Positions 7,783 to 16,724 of a stretch of 64,000 nt of DNA are shown piece by piece (within the stretch, counting starts at the first letter, position 1; each line of letters opens with the position of its first letter). Position numbers and translations under genes: made by a program. The notes beneath the pieces are model-generated. The model did no database searches and was not told where the DNA came from. It was given only the letters and a program-made list of their open reading frames with translations. Source of the stretch: Nocardia stercoris. GTDB lineage: Bacteria > Actinomycetota > Actinomycetes > Mycobacteriales > Mycobacteriaceae. The stretch spans positions 434,001 to 498,000 of the forward strand of contig NZ_RFFH01000004.1 of NCBI RefSeq assembly GCF_003696265.1, read 5' to 3'.

Positions 7783-8737
7783 TGTCGGGATGTGCACAGT
7801 CCAGGTCCGGGGCGGCGCCGGACTCGTGCAGCGACAGGGAGTCGAGCAACCACCGATGGACCGCCTCCACGGTCAGCTGCGACCGGTTGAGCTGGTCGGT
7901 GAGCGCCCAGTAGCGGTCGACCCGGCGACCGGGATCACGGGCGGCGATCCACAACTGCCGCCGGAAGCCGGGGGAGTCGGACTCGCCGCGCGCGGTGGCA
8001 TGCGCCCGGACGAAACGGTCGAGTTCGGTGCCGGTGTGCGCGGCCACGCCCGCGGTGATCAGCGGCACCACGTCCATGACCAGCTCGCCCACCTCGTCGA
8101 ACAGTCGTTGGCGGTGGGTGATCGTTTCCGGCTGGTGCCGCCAATAATGCTGTCGCGCAGTGCTCGTCATGGCGGGGTCGGCGACCAGTGTGGCCAGTTC
8201 GGCGAAGGCGACGACCTGTTCGGCGGTCGGGTCGTGCGGGGGCTCCGGGACGTTCCCGCACACCCATTCGGCGATGCGGTGCCGAGCGACCGGCGCGAGG
8301 ACTCGGCGCCAGAACTGGACGATGCCGTCGTACACGGCGCCACCGTCCTGCGCGGCGGCGAGCAACGCCAGTCGTTCGGCCCGGTGGACCGGGGCGGCGG
8401 TCCCGACCGCACGCAGCGATGCCCGCCGCCAGGCCAGCGACCTGAATTCGACGTCCAGCCGGGCACTTTCGACGGCCACGGCTTCGGCCAGCGACAGTTG
8501 CCCGTGCAGCACCTCGGTGATCGAATCGAGGCCGAGGCCGAGGGCGCGGAGCCGCCGGATCAGGGCCAGCCGGTCCACCGCGCGGCCGGCGTCGAACATC
8601 CGGTGCCCGCCGGGGCTGCGCCGGGCCTCCAGAAGTCCTTCGTCGCAGTAGAACCGGATCGTGCGGACGGTCAGCCCGGTGCGGGCCGACAGTTCGCCGA
8701 TACTCACCAGCTCGCCGCTGCATGTGTCGTCCGTCAC
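7763..8737 (-). CDS. MerR-family transcriptional regulator
   Basis: 324 residues from the GTG (VTDDTCSGE) that follows a GGAGGTG ribosome site; an in-frame GTG six codons earlier is the alternative. The N-terminal MerR winged helix is clear: SIGELSARTGLTVRTIRFYC, then the wing DEGLLEARRSPGGHRMFD and a dimerisation helix. The roughly 200-residue C-terminus is helical and of unknown specificity. No cysteine cluster for metal binding is seen. The gene is divergent from acpM, and a MerR-type promoter with a 19-bp spacer lies between them, so acpM is a likely target. The 3' end overlaps the LigD-type gene. Confidence 0.85.
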   Translation of the reverse strand: MTDDTCSGELVSIGELSARTGLTVRTIRFYCDEGLLEARRSPGGHRMFDAGRAVDRLALIRRLRALGLGLDSITEVLHGQLSLAEAVAVESARLDVEFRSLAWRRASLRAVGTAAPVHRAERLALLAAAQDGGAVYDGIVQFWRRVLAPVARHRIAEWVCGNVPEPPHDPTAEQVVAFAELATLVADPAMTSTARQHYWRHQPETITHRQRLFDEVGELVMDVVPLITAGVAAHTGTELDRFVRAHATARGESDSPGFRRQLWIAARDPGRRVDRYWALTDQLNRSQLTVEAVHRWLLDSLSLHESGAAPDLDCAHPDNVGTCR

Positions 8738-8743
8738 AGTTTG

Positions 8744-8774
8744 TTGCACCTCCACCCCACTGGAGCTTTTAGCG
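8744..8774 (+). promoter_or_regulatory. Candidate MerR-activated promoter for acpM
   Basis: TTGCAC (8744-8749) and TTAGCG (8769-8774) are separated by 19 bp, the over-long spacer of promoters that MerR proteins untwist. The spacer holds the dyad CTCCA-N6-TGGAG (8750-8765). It points towards acpM and lies between acpM and the divergent MerR gene. Both elements were seen by eye; function is inferred. Confidence 0.5.
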
Positions 8775-8819
8775 TACCGACGCACCACACGGGTGCCCCT
8801 GATACGAGGAGAGTGATTC

Positions 8820-9125
8820 GTGGCCACCACGCAGGAGGAAATCGTCGCCGGCATCGCGCAGATCGTCGAGGAGGTGACCGGGATCGACGCCGCCGAGGTG
8901 TCGATCGAGAAGTCCTTCATCGAGGATCTGGACATCGACTCGCTGTCGCTGGTGGAGATCGCCGTGCAGCTCGAGGACCGCTACGAGATGAAGGTGCCGG
9001 ACGAGGACCTCGCCGGGCTGCGCACGGTCGCGGACGCGGTCACCTACGTGCAGAAGATGGAGGCCGAGAAGCCGCAGCTCGCCGCCGAACTGGAGGCGAA
9101 ATTCAAGGAAGGACAGGGCAATTGA
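8820..9125 (+). CDS. acpM: Acyl carrier protein, AcpM type
   Basis: 101 residues, GTG start 6-7 nt after a GAGGAGAG ribosome site. EDLDIDSLSLVEIAVQLED contains the Ser of the DSL motif that receives the 4'-phosphopantetheine arm. The length and the charged C-terminal extension ending AELEAKFKEGQGN match the meromycolate-extension carrier AcpM of mycolic-acid bacteria rather than the shorter bacterial AcpP. The carrier holds growing chains for FAS-II. In mycobacteria acpM heads an operon with kasA and kasB; here the next gene is an unrelated SRPBCC protein, so this is either a relocated or a second copy. Confidence 0.85.
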   Translation: MATTQEEIVAGIAQIVEEVTGIDAAEVSIEKSFIEDLDIDSLSLVEIAVQLEDRYEMKVPDEDLAGLRTVADAVTYVQKMEAEKPQLAAELEAKFKEGQGN

Positions 9126-9167
9126 GTGCCGTGATCCGGATCTGTCCGGGTTCGGGGTGGCCCGCCG

Positions 9168-9611
9168 ATGATCGCTGATCCGCAGCTGAATCCCGCCGCG
9201 ATCGAACTCGGAACCTTCCTGCCGCAACCGCCGGAGGTCGTGTGGCGCGCACTGACCGACCCGGAGTTGTTGGCGCGGTGGCTACTTCGGCCGATCGGGT
9301 TCGCCGCCACCGCCGGAACCCGCTTCCATCTCGTCCTGCCGGAGGCGACGGCCGGGAACATCACCTGCGAAGTCCTCGAGGTCCAGCGCTACGAGCAGCT
9401 GACGTTCAGCTGGACGTACTCGATGGCCGATCCGGCGGTGCGGTGGACACTCGACTGGGTGCTGCGGAGCCAAGGCCACGGCACGCGACTGTTGTTGACG
9501 CAGACCGGTTTCGACATCGCGGACCGTCGGCAGCAGATGGCGCGCAACGCCATGGAACGCACATGGAAGCGCACAGTGCTGCCGCGGCTCGGCCAGGTGA
9601 TCCACCGCTGA
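9168..9611 (+). CDS. SRPBCC / AHSA1-type ligand-binding protein
   Basis: 147 residues. FLPQPPEVVWRALTDPELLARWL is the start of an AHSA1/START-like fold, in which proteins bind hydrophobic ligands in a deep cavity; the strand pattern TCEVLEVQRYEQLTFSW and the final long helix fit. It follows acpM by 42 bp in the same direction and may share its transcript. The ligand is unknown. Confidence 0.8.
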   Translation: MIADPQLNPAAIELGTFLPQPPEVVWRALTDPELLARWLLRPIGFAATAGTRFHLVLPEATAGNITCEVLEVQRYEQLTFSWTYSMADPAVRWTLDWVLRSQGHGTRLLLTQTGFDIADRRQQMARNAMERTWKRTVLPRLGQVIHR

Positions 9612-9625
9612 GGCCGCGCAGCCAC

Positions 9626-9666
9626 ACCGACCGCCCGGACTCGCGGGCCGGGTCCGAGCGGTCGGT
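9626..9666. terminator. Bidirectional hairpin terminator
   Basis: ACCGACCGC (9626-9634) pairs with GCGGTCGGT (9658-9666), and CGGAC (9636-9640) with GTCCG (9652-9656), separated only by a C/A mismatch. It sits between the converging SRPBCC and RecQ-type genes. Confidence 0.7.
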
Positions 9667-9671
9667 GCCGC

Positions 9672-11774
9672 TCAGGTCGGCGTGGCGAGCGCGAACGGAA
9701 GCACCGCCGGGGCGCCCGCCTCCCGCAGAGTCCGCGCGGCCAGCGTCAAGGTCCAGCCGGTGTCGGTGAGGGCGTCGACCAGCAGGACCGGGCCGTCCAG
9801 ATCGGTGAGATCGGGGGCGTCGAACGCGTTGTACAGCGCCGCGACCCGATGCGCCGAGTTGGCGGCGCGGATCGGCGGGTGGCCGGGCCGCAGCGCCAGG
9901 ACGCCGCGGTTCTGCAGGCGGCCCACCGCCGCCAGCCGCGCGGCCAGGTCGGCGGTGAGCGCCGGGTGGTCGCCCGAGTCGACGGCCATCACCGCCACCG
10001 GCCGCCGGTCCCACTTCCATTCCCGCAGTACCGATACGCACCCGTCGAAGACCTGGTCCGATACCGGCCCGTCCGGGCCGTCCAGCACCGCCCGCAGCCG
10101 CGCACCCCAGCCGAGATCGCAGAGCCGCCCCAGCACCCGGCCGGGCTCGGGGCCGTCGGTCACCTTGCCGGACAACGGAACTCCGAGTGTGGCCAGTCCG
10201 GTCGGCCACTGTTTGCGCGGCGCGAGGTCCAGTCCGGGGCGGTCGAGGCGGGCGCGCACGGCGGCCAGCTGAGCCGGGTCGACGGTGCGGTCCGCGGACC
10301 GTCCGGTGCAGTTGTCGCAGCGGCCGCAGGTCGACCCGTCCAGGCCCGGATCGTCGAGTTGGCGGCGCAGGAATGTCATGCGGCATTCGGTGGTCGACTC
10401 GTAGTCGATCATCGCCTGTTCCTCGGTGCGGCGGGCGACGGCCAGACGCTCGTAGCGCTCGGTGTCGTAGTGCCAGGGTTCGCCGGTGGCCAGCCAGCCG
10501 CCGCGGACCCGGCGGACAGCCCCGTCGACATCGAGGACCTTGAGCACCATCTCCAGGCGGGAACGGTTCAGTTCCACCATCGGCTCGAGGGCGATCGTGG
10601 ATCGTGGCCGCTCGGGATCCAGTGCCGCCAGCACCGAGCGCACCACCGGCTCGCGCGGGAACGCGACCGAGGCGAAGTAGCTCCAGATCTTGCGGTCCTC
10701 CGGCCCCGGCAGCAGGATGGCCTCGGCGCGGTCGGTGCCGCGGCCCGCACGCCCGACCTGCTGGTAGTAGGCGATCGGGGAGGACGGCGCGCCCAGGTGC
10801 ACGACGAAGCCGAGATTCGGCTTGTCGAACCCCATGCCGAGCGCGGAGGTCGCGATCAGCGCCTTCACGTCGTCGGCCAGCAGCGCGGCCTCCAGCGACT
10901 CGCGTTCGGCCGGGTCGGTGCGGCCGGTATAGGCCGCGACCTTGTGCCCGTCGTCGCTCAGTACCTCGGCCAGGTCGTGCGCGCCGGCCACGGTGAGGGT
11001 GTACACGATGCCGGAGCCGGGGAGTTCGTGCAGCCGCTTGCTCAGCCACGCCGTGCGCGCGACCGGATCGGTGAGCGGCACCACCGACAGGTGCAGCGAC
11101 TCCCGGTCCAGGCCACCGCGCAGCACGAGTGTCGAGCCGGAATCGTTGCCGGACACCGGGATTCCGCCGATCTGCCCGGCGACGTCGGCGACCACCCGGT
11201 CGTTCGCGGTGGCCGTGGTTGCCAGAACCGGTACGTCGCTGCCCAATTCGGCGATCAGGGTGCGGATGCGCCGGTAGTCGGGGCGGAAGTCGTGACCCCA
11301 GTCCGAGACACAGTGGGCCTCGTCGATCACCACCAGCCCGGCGTCGGCGGCCAGCGCGGGCAACACCGAATCACGGAAGTCGGGATTGTTCAACCGTTCC
11401 GGGCTGACCAGCAGGACGTCCACCCCGCCGGCGGCGACCCGGCCGTGGATCTCGTCCCACTCGGTGACGTTGCCGGAGTTGATGGTGGCCGCGACGACCC
11501 CGGCCCGCTCGGCCGCCGTCACCTGGTTGCGCATCAACGCCAGTAGTGGCGACACGATCACCGTCGGCCCGCGCCCCTGCGCGCGCAGCAGCTTCGCGGC
11601 GATGAAGTACACCGCCGACTTACCCCAACCGGTGCGCTGCACCACCAGCGCTCGGCGCCGGTGCACCACGAGCGCCTCGATGGCGGTCCACTGGTCCTCC
11701 CGCAGCCGGGCGGCCGGACCGGCCAGCTCCCGCAGCAGGCTTTCGGCGGTTTCGCGCAGGTCGTCGGTGGTCAT
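9672..11774 (-). CDS. RecQ-family DNA helicase with C-terminal phosphoribosyltransferase-like motif
   Basis: 700 residues from MTTDDLRE; an ATG three codons earlier is possible. The superfamily 2 helicase core has QRTGWGKS (46-53, Walker A), [11 protein letters not shown] (Ia), [17 protein letters not shown] (from 151), ATTATAND (III) and [14 protein letters not shown] (VI). A zinc-binding cysteine set (CRMTF...CGRCDNC) follows. It should unwind DNA 3' to 5' with ATP. The C-terminus is unusual: residues about 663-675, [13 protein letters not shown], have the shape of the PRPP-binding loop of type I phosphoribosyltransferases, and the preceding stretch could be the rest of that fold. Classical RecQ ends in an HRDC domain, which I do not see. 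It is not the housekeeping recQ of Gram-negatives, so no symbol is given. Confidence 0.88.
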   Translation of the reverse strand: MTTDDLRETAESLLRELAGPAARLREDQWTAIEALVVHRRRALVVQRTGWGKSAVYFIAAKLLRAQGRGPTVIVSPLLALMRNQVTAAERAGVVAATINSGNVTEWDEIHGRVAAGGVDVLLVSPERLNNPDFRDSVLPALAADAGLVVIDEAHCVSDWGHDFRPDYRRIRTLIAELGSDVPVLATTATANDRVVADVAGQIGGIPVSGNDSGSTLVLRGGLDRESLHLSVVPLTDPVARTAWLSKRLHELPGSGIVYTLTVAGAHDLAEVLSDDGHKVAAYTGRTDPAERESLEAALLADDVKALIATSALGMGFDKPNLGFVVHLGAPSSPIAYYQQVGRAGRGTDRAEAILLPGPEDRKIWSYFASVAFPREPVVRSVLAALDPERPRSTIALEPMVELNRSRLEMVLKVLDVDGAVRRVRGGWLATGEPWHYDTERYERLAVARRTEEQAMIDYESTTECRMTFLRRQLDDPGLDGSTCGRCDNCTGRSADRTVDPAQLAAVRARLDRPGLDLAPRKQWPTGLATLGVPLSGKVTDGPEPGRVLGRLCDLGWGARLRAVLDGPDGPVSDQVFDGCVSVLREWKWDRRPVAVMAVDSGDHPALTADLAARLAAVGRLQNRGVLALRPGHPPIRAANSAHRVAALYNAFDAPDLTDLDGPVLLVDALTDTGWTLTLAARTLREAGAPAVLPFALATPT

Positions 11775-11949
11775 GGCGACCATGGTGCCCGATCCCACCG
11801 ACACATTCGGCCCGGGTGCCGACCCCGCCACGCCCGGCGGACCCCGAAACAGCGCGCCGACCGGCCGATCCGCGATCTTCGCGGGACAACCGGCCGGGCG
11901 GCGGCGATGATTGGATCTCGCGGGTACGGGTAGCAGGGAGGCAGGGGCG

Positions 11950-12432
11950 ATGCCGAACAAGTTCGAGTCACCGGCGGGCTGGAGTCCGCCGGGTTCGCAG
12001 TTCCAGAGCCGCAGGATCGCCGGCCCGACGGTCCTGGGCACCCTGACCGGCCTGATCCTGACCCCGGCCGGCGTCGGGTTCGCCGCCGCGGGCAGCGGCG
12101 ACCTCCGATTCGGCGTGCTGTTCGGCGAAGCCGCCGGCCGCGGCACCCGGACCCTCGAACTCCTGATCGGATCCGTCCTGCTGCTGGCCGTGGTCGTGCT
12201 CGCGGCTTTCTCCCCGGCGGTCGCGATCGTCGGCGGACTGGTGTGGGGCGTGATCCCCGGAGTAGCGCAGCTGATCTTCCCGGCCGACACGTCCCGGCTG
12301 ATCGGTGAGCTCCCCCTGCCCAGTGACAGCCTGGTACTGGACCTACAGGCCTGGGTCGCTTACGGTTTCGCCCTGATCTCGGGATTCATGGTGCTCGGTG
12401 CCGGTCTGGCCGGCGCCCTGAGACGCCGGTGA
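11950..12432 (+). CDS. Small integral membrane protein
   Basis: 160 residues, ATG after AGGGAGGCAGGGG. Four hydrophobic segments (about 23-48, 68-86, 86-106 and 133-156) with a short basic C-terminus (GALRRR). The N-terminus ([20 protein letters not shown]) is polar. I recognise no family; similar proteins occur in nocardiae as hypothetical membrane proteins. It is divergent from the helicase gene. Confidence 0.6.
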   Translation: MPNKFESPAGWSPPGSQFQSRRIAGPTVLGTLTGLILTPAGVGFAAAGSGDLRFGVLFGEAAGRGTRTLELLIGSVLLLAVVVLAAFSPAVAIVGGLVWGVIPGVAQLIFPADTSRLIGELPLPSDSLVLDLQAWVAYGFALISGFMVLGAGLAGALRRR

Positions 12433-12546
12433 CCTACCCGCGCGCTTCCGGAGCATCCGTAACGGTCGAACTGGACGCATGCGTTCGTCTCCGGTTCGGA
12501 TACCTCCGGTTCAGCGGCGACTGAACGCGCCCACGATCAGCGGTTT

Positions 12547-12586
12547 CGTGCCGGCCCGGGGGCTGGGTGCCCACCGGGCCGGCACG
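12547..12586. terminator. Strong hairpin terminator downstream of rtcB
   Basis: CGTGCCGGCCCGG (12547-12559) and CCGGGCCGGCACG (12574-12586) form a perfect 13-bp stem with a 14-nt loop, directly behind rtcB and facing the convergent membrane-protein gene. A weaker dyad, GTTCAG-N6-CTGAAC, lies at 12509-12526. Confidence 0.75.
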
Positions 12587-12591
12587 GGTCG

Positions 12592-13815
12592 TCAGCCCTT
12601 CACGCACAGCACCTGCCGCAGCGTGGCGACCACGTCGACCAGGTTGCCCTGCGCTGCGATGACCTCGTCGATGTCCTTGTAGGCGGCGGGGATCTCGTCG
12701 ATCACCCCGGCGTCCTTGCGGGACTCCACGCCCTCGGTCTGTGCGATCAGATCCGCGACGGTGAACTGCCGCTTGGCCGCGCTGCGCGACATTCGCCGGC
12801 CGGCGCCGTGCGACGCGGACTGGAAGGAGTCAGGATTTCCCTTGCCGCGCACCACATACGAGCGTGTGCCCATCGAGCCGGGGATCAATGCCAGATCTCC
12901 GGCCCCCGCCCGCACCGCGCCCTTCCGGGTCACCAGCATGGGCACCCCGTCGATGATCTCCTCGGCCACGTAGTTGTGGTGACAGGAGATCGGCGCGTCG
13001 AATGCGACTGTGGTGCCCGCGAACTCATCGGTGACGGCACCGCAGACCAGGGCCAGCATCACGGCCCGGTTGCGCGCGGCATACTCCTGCGCCCACGCCA
13101 GATCACGCCGATAGTTGTCCATTTCCGGTGTGCCGGAAAGGAATACGGCCAGATCTCGGTCCGGGAGGTCCTGGTTGTGCGGCAGGGCCCGCGCCACCGA
13201 CATGTGCCGTTCGGCCAGCTCCTTGCCGATGTTCCGGCTCCCGGAGTGCAGCAGGATCCACACCCGGCCCTCGGTGTCCAGGCAGATCTCGCAGAAGTGG
13301 TTGCCTCCGCCCAGCGTGCCCATCTGCTTGTGCGCCTTGGACTCCCGCGACTGCACTGCCGGATCCAAGTCACCGAACGCCCGCCAGAACCGTGCCCACC
13401 CCGCCCGCAGCGTGGTCCCGGCCGCGCGCTGCCCGTGCACCTGCGCGTCCAACCGGGTGACGTCCACCGGTACGCGGTGCGCGCCGAAGCCGACCGGTAC
13501 CGCGGCCTCGATCCGCGAGCGCAGCCCGGCCAGGCTGTCGGGCAGGTCGTTCGCGCGCAGGGAGGTCCGCACCGCCTCCATACCGCAGCCGATGTCGACC
13601 CCGACCGCGGCCGGCGCGACCGCGTCCCGCATGGCGATCACCGAACCGACGGTCGCACCCTTCCCGAGGTGCACGTCCGGCATCACGCGGACGCCGTGCA
13701 CCCATTCGAGATTCGCGATATTGCGCAACTGCTGCAGCGCAGCGGGTTCGATCGCGTGCTCGTCGGCCCACATCAGCGTCTGCGCCCGGGTACCGCGCAG
13801 CTCGACGGGAAACAT
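12592..13815 (-). CDS. rtcB: RtcB-family RNA ligase
   Basis: 407 residues. MPDVHLGKGATVGSV and VGVDIGCGME (metal-binding Cys77) are RtcB signatures. GGGNHFCEI and SCHHNYVAEE supply metal-binding residues, and ASHGAGRRMSRSAAKR contains the His that becomes guanylylated in RtcB. The family joins RNA 2',3'-cyclic phosphate or 3'-phosphate ends to 5'-OH ends using GTP and Mn(II), in tRNA or rRNA repair. All key residues appear present. No rtcA, rtcR or archease gene is nearby; the gene stands alone with a strong terminator behind it. Confidence 0.93.
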   Translation of the reverse strand: MFPVELRGTRAQTLMWADEHAIEPAALQQLRNIANLEWVHGVRVMPDVHLGKGATVGSVIAMRDAVAPAAVGVDIGCGMEAVRTSLRANDLPDSLAGLRSRIEAAVPVGFGAHRVPVDVTRLDAQVHGQRAAGTTLRAGWARFWRAFGDLDPAVQSRESKAHKQMGTLGGGNHFCEICLDTEGRVWILLHSGSRNIGKELAERHMSVARALPHNQDLPDRDLAVFLSGTPEMDNYRRDLAWAQEYAARNRAVMLALVCGAVTDEFAGTTVAFDAPISCHHNYVAEEIIDGVPMLVTRKGAVRAGAGDLALIPGSMGTRSYVVRGKGNPDSFQSASHGAGRRMSRSAAKRQFTVADLIAQTEGVESRKDAGVIDEIPAAYKDIDEVIAAQGNLVDVVATLRQVLCVKG

Positions 13816-13889
13816 CAGTCGGTCCTTTCCGTAAGAAGACCCCTACGGTAGGGAACCGATGGTGGCCGTCGCACGCCAATATTCGCCCG

Positions 13890-15095
13890 TCAGGACGTGG
13901 CCTGATCGAAATCCGCTGCCAGACCACACAATTTCCACGTGTTGTCGCCGCCGCGGGCCATGGTCCCGGTGTAGTCGATATCGGAGAAGTACTGCCGGTA
14001 CTTCTCCGGGACGCCGGTGAACGTCTCGTGGGCCTGGAAAGTGGCCGAGGTGGGGCCGGACTGGCTCACCGCACGCACCGCCAGCGCGAAGCTCGCGCCG
14101 GCGACCTCGGGCCCGTAGGTCTGGTCGTATTCCGGCGTGTACTGGGAGATCACCTTCTCGACGGCGTCCTGCGCGTCGGCGCAGACCAGCTGGTCCAGGC
14201 CCGCCCAGTCGCGGGTGTTGAACGCGGTGGCGATCCCGTCCACGGCCGCGGTCAGCTCGGGGTCGAGGGCGTCGGGATCGGCCGGTGGTTTCGGGGCCGC
14301 CGCGGCCAGGAACACCGGCGGCGGTGGAAGCGTCTGGTAGCCGGGCAGATTCACGGTCACCGACCGCTGCCAGCTGCCGTCGGCGATCATGGCCTGGATG
14401 GTGCCGGTGATCGCGGCGGCCAGTTCCGTGGCGCCCTTCTTGACGCCGACGCCGTACCGTTCGCGGGTGAACGGGCGTCCGACGACCCGCAATTGGCCCC
14501 GGTGGGCGGCCGCGTACCCGGCCAGCACGGCGCCGTCGGCGCTGACGGCGTCCACGTGCCCGGCCAGCAGGTCGTCGACACAGGTGGTGAGGGTGGCACC
14601 GGTGGTGAACTTGGCGCCGGAGGCGAAGTCTCGCTTGATCGTTTCGGCGTCGCTGGACCCGGTGGCGGTGCACACGGTGTGCCCGTCGAGTGTTTCCGGC
14701 CGGTCGATCATGGTGTCGGCGGCCTGCACCAGCAGGTCCTGGCCGGTCACCAGGTACGGCCCGCCGAAGGTGACGTGCTGTTCGTGGTCGGCGGTGATCG
14801 AATAGGAGGAGACCACGAAATCCACTGCGCCGGAGGACAACATGGATTCCCGCTGGGCCGGCAGTGCTTCCTTCCATTGGATGCGCCCGGCCGGCACGCC
14901 GAGCTCGCCGGCGATGTATTGCGCTGTGTCGGCGTCGAATCCGTGCGGTGTCCCGTCGGATCCCATCACCGACAGCCCCGGCTGGTCGTAGGCGACGCCG
15001 ATCTTCACCAGCGGTGGTTCGGACTTCCCCGGTGTGCCACAGCCGGCGGTGGCCACGGCGAGGCTGGCGATCACGAGCAGATACGCACGCTTCAT
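13890..15095 (-). CDS. Family 3 solute-binding lipoprotein with C-terminal NTF2-like extension
   Basis: 401 residues from ATG (MKRAYLLV), with AGGAG about 11 nt upstream. The signal peptide ends in the lipobox TAGC (Cys19). Residues about 28-245 follow amino-acid-binding periplasmic proteins: VKIGVAYDQPGLSVMG, GFDADTAQYIAGELGV, DFVVSSYSITADHEQHVTFG. A linker rich in Ala and Pro leads to residues about 290-400, which read like a small NTF2/lumazine-type domain (VDGIATAFNTRDWAGLDQLV...NTWKLCGL). The binding domain suggests glutamate-like uptake, but no permease or ATPase gene is adjacent, so it may be a sensor or use a distant transporter. The extension is unusual for the family. Confidence 0.75.
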   Translation of the reverse strand: MKRAYLLVIASLAVATAGCGTPGKSEPPLVKIGVAYDQPGLSVMGSDGTPHGFDADTAQYIAGELGVPAGRIQWKEALPAQRESMLSSGAVDFVVSSYSITADHEQHVTFGGPYLVTGQDLLVQAADTMIDRPETLDGHTVCTATGSSDAETIKRDFASGAKFTTGATLTTCVDDLLAGHVDAVSADGAVLAGYAAAHRGQLRVVGRPFTRERYGVGVKKGATELAAAITGTIQAMIADGSWQRSVTVNLPGYQTLPPPPVFLAAAAPKPPADPDALDPELTAAVDGIATAFNTRDWAGLDQLVCADAQDAVEKVISQYTPEYDQTYGPEVAGASFALAVRAVSQSGPTSATFQAHETFTGVPEKYRQYFSDIDYTGTMARGGDNTWKLCGLAADFDQATS

Positions 15096-15210
15096 CGGGT
15101 GCTTCACTCCTGTCTTCACACTGTCGGGACACTGCCTGGACGAGCGAGCCGCCACCGCCCGCGCGAGCACGCGGGCGGCGACCGATGGAAAACTGTGAGC
15201 TGCGCGCTAT

Positions 15211-16653
15211 TCAAACATCCGCGTCGGGGCGGGCCGCGCGGACCCCGGCGGGCGGGTGCCCGGCGGCGGTGGGCGCGGCAGGCCGGAATCGTGCCCCGGC
15301 CAGCATCGCCAGCAGGCCCGCGACCACCAGATACAGCCAGCTGTACCGGAATTCGGTCAGTCCGGGTACGGGTCGCAGCGCCAGGATCGCGGTCAGTACC
15401 GCCACCCCGAGCGCGGAGCTCGTCTGCCGCGCCATCATGAGCACACCGGAGCCGAGCGAGAGTTGCCCGGCCGGAAGCAGAGCCGAGGCGCCGAACAGCG
15501 GCGGCTGCAACAGCGCGGTGCTGACTCCGGCGGCCACCGCGCCGGGCGCGAACATCACCGCGTACGAGTGCACGCCGGCGGTCGCGATCCACCACAGGGC
15601 GCCCGCGGCCAGCGTCGCACCGCCGAGCGCGGCCGCCGCCGGTGCGCCGATCCGGCCCACGATCCGGCCCGACAGCGGCGAGAGCAGCAGGCAGCTCAAC
15701 GGTTCCGGCAGGGTGCCCAGGCTGGCGGCCAGCGACGACCAGTGCCACTGCTGGGACAGGTACAGGGTGCCGCTGAGCACCATGGCCGCGAACGCCAGGT
15801 AGTAGGCGGACACGCCGAGCGTGGCGATCCGGAACATGCGGTGCCGCAACACGATCGGGCTGATCACCGGATCGGGGTGGCGGTGGGTGTGGCGGACCAG
15901 CAGGGCGGTGGCCGCTACCGCGAGGGCGACGCAGCCGCCGATCGCGGGCGAGGTGTATCCCCAGCGTCCGCCCTGAACGAAGACGGTGGTGAGCGAGGCC
16001 GTCGCGGTCAGGATCAGCACGGCGCCGATCGGATCCAGCGACCGCCCGGCCCGCTGCCGCACCTCGGGCAGGATCCACACCCCGATCCCGACCGCCGCGA
16101 CCGTGAACGGCACGTTGAGCAGGAAGATCCAGCGCCAGCCGAGCTGCAGCAGCAGGCCGCCGAGCAGCGGCCCGCTCGCGCCGCCGGCGGCGGCCACCGC
16201 GGTCCAGATGCCCATGACGGTGGGGTGTTCGCGGGGTTCGAACGCGGGCAGTACCAGGCCGAGTCCGGTGGGAACCAGCAGCGCCGCCGCCGCGGCCTGG
16301 ACCACCCGCGCCGCGATCAGCACCGCCAGGGTGGGCGCGGCCGCGCAAGCTGCCGAAGCGAGACCGAAAAGTGCTATGCCGGTGAGGAATCCGCGTTTGC
16401 GCCCGGTGTCGTCGGCCAGCCGCCCGGCCGGGACGAGCAGGGCCGCCATGACGATGGTGTAGGCGTTCAACACCCAGGACACCGCGCCGGTCGACGCGCC
16501 ACCGAAGGCGCTGCTCATGGTGGGGAAGGCCACGATCACCGCGAAGAGATCGAGGATGGCCAGGAACTGGGCGGTTCCGGCGACGCCGAGTACGGCCCAG
16601 CGGCGGGCGGATCGGGTGGTGATCGGGACCGGGGGGGCGACCGAAATACTCAT
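15211..16653 (-). CDS. MFS multidrug exporter, DHA2 (14-TM) type
   Basis: 480 residues with about 14 hydrophobic segments. Motif A appears as GRLADDTGRKRGFL, and motif C-like GGASGPLLGGLLLQLGWRW marks proton-driven antiporters of the EmrB/QacA group. The first helix has the LDLFAVIVAFPTM pattern (motif D1). It is likely to export hydrophobic or cationic toxic compounds. It is divergent from a GlxA-type regulator with only 71 bp between starts, so that protein is the probable regulator. Substrate unknown. Confidence 0.9.
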   Translation of the reverse strand: MSISVAPPVPITTRSARRWAVLGVAGTAQFLAILDLFAVIVAFPTMSSAFGGASTGAVSWVLNAYTIVMAALLVPAGRLADDTGRKRGFLTGIALFGLASAACAAAPTLAVLIAARVVQAAAAALLVPTGLGLVLPAFEPREHPTVMGIWTAVAAAGGASGPLLGGLLLQLGWRWIFLLNVPFTVAAVGIGVWILPEVRQRAGRSLDPIGAVLILTATASLTTVFVQGGRWGYTSPAIGGCVALAVAATALLVRHTHRHPDPVISPIVLRHRMFRIATLGVSAYYLAFAAMVLSGTLYLSQQWHWSSLAASLGTLPEPLSCLLLSPLSGRIVGRIGAPAAAALGGATLAAGALWWIATAGVHSYAVMFAPGAVAAGVSTALLQPPLFGASALLPAGQLSLGSGVLMMARQTSSALGVAVLTAILALRPVPGLTEFRYSWLYLVVAGLLAMLAGARFRPAAPTAAGHPPAGVRAARPDADV

Positions 16654-16724
16654 GGTCGTAACTATCCTGCCGCTGTTGTTCGGGCACGAGTGTCAGAATT
16701 GCCACTGTGCGCTAGGATTCAGAC

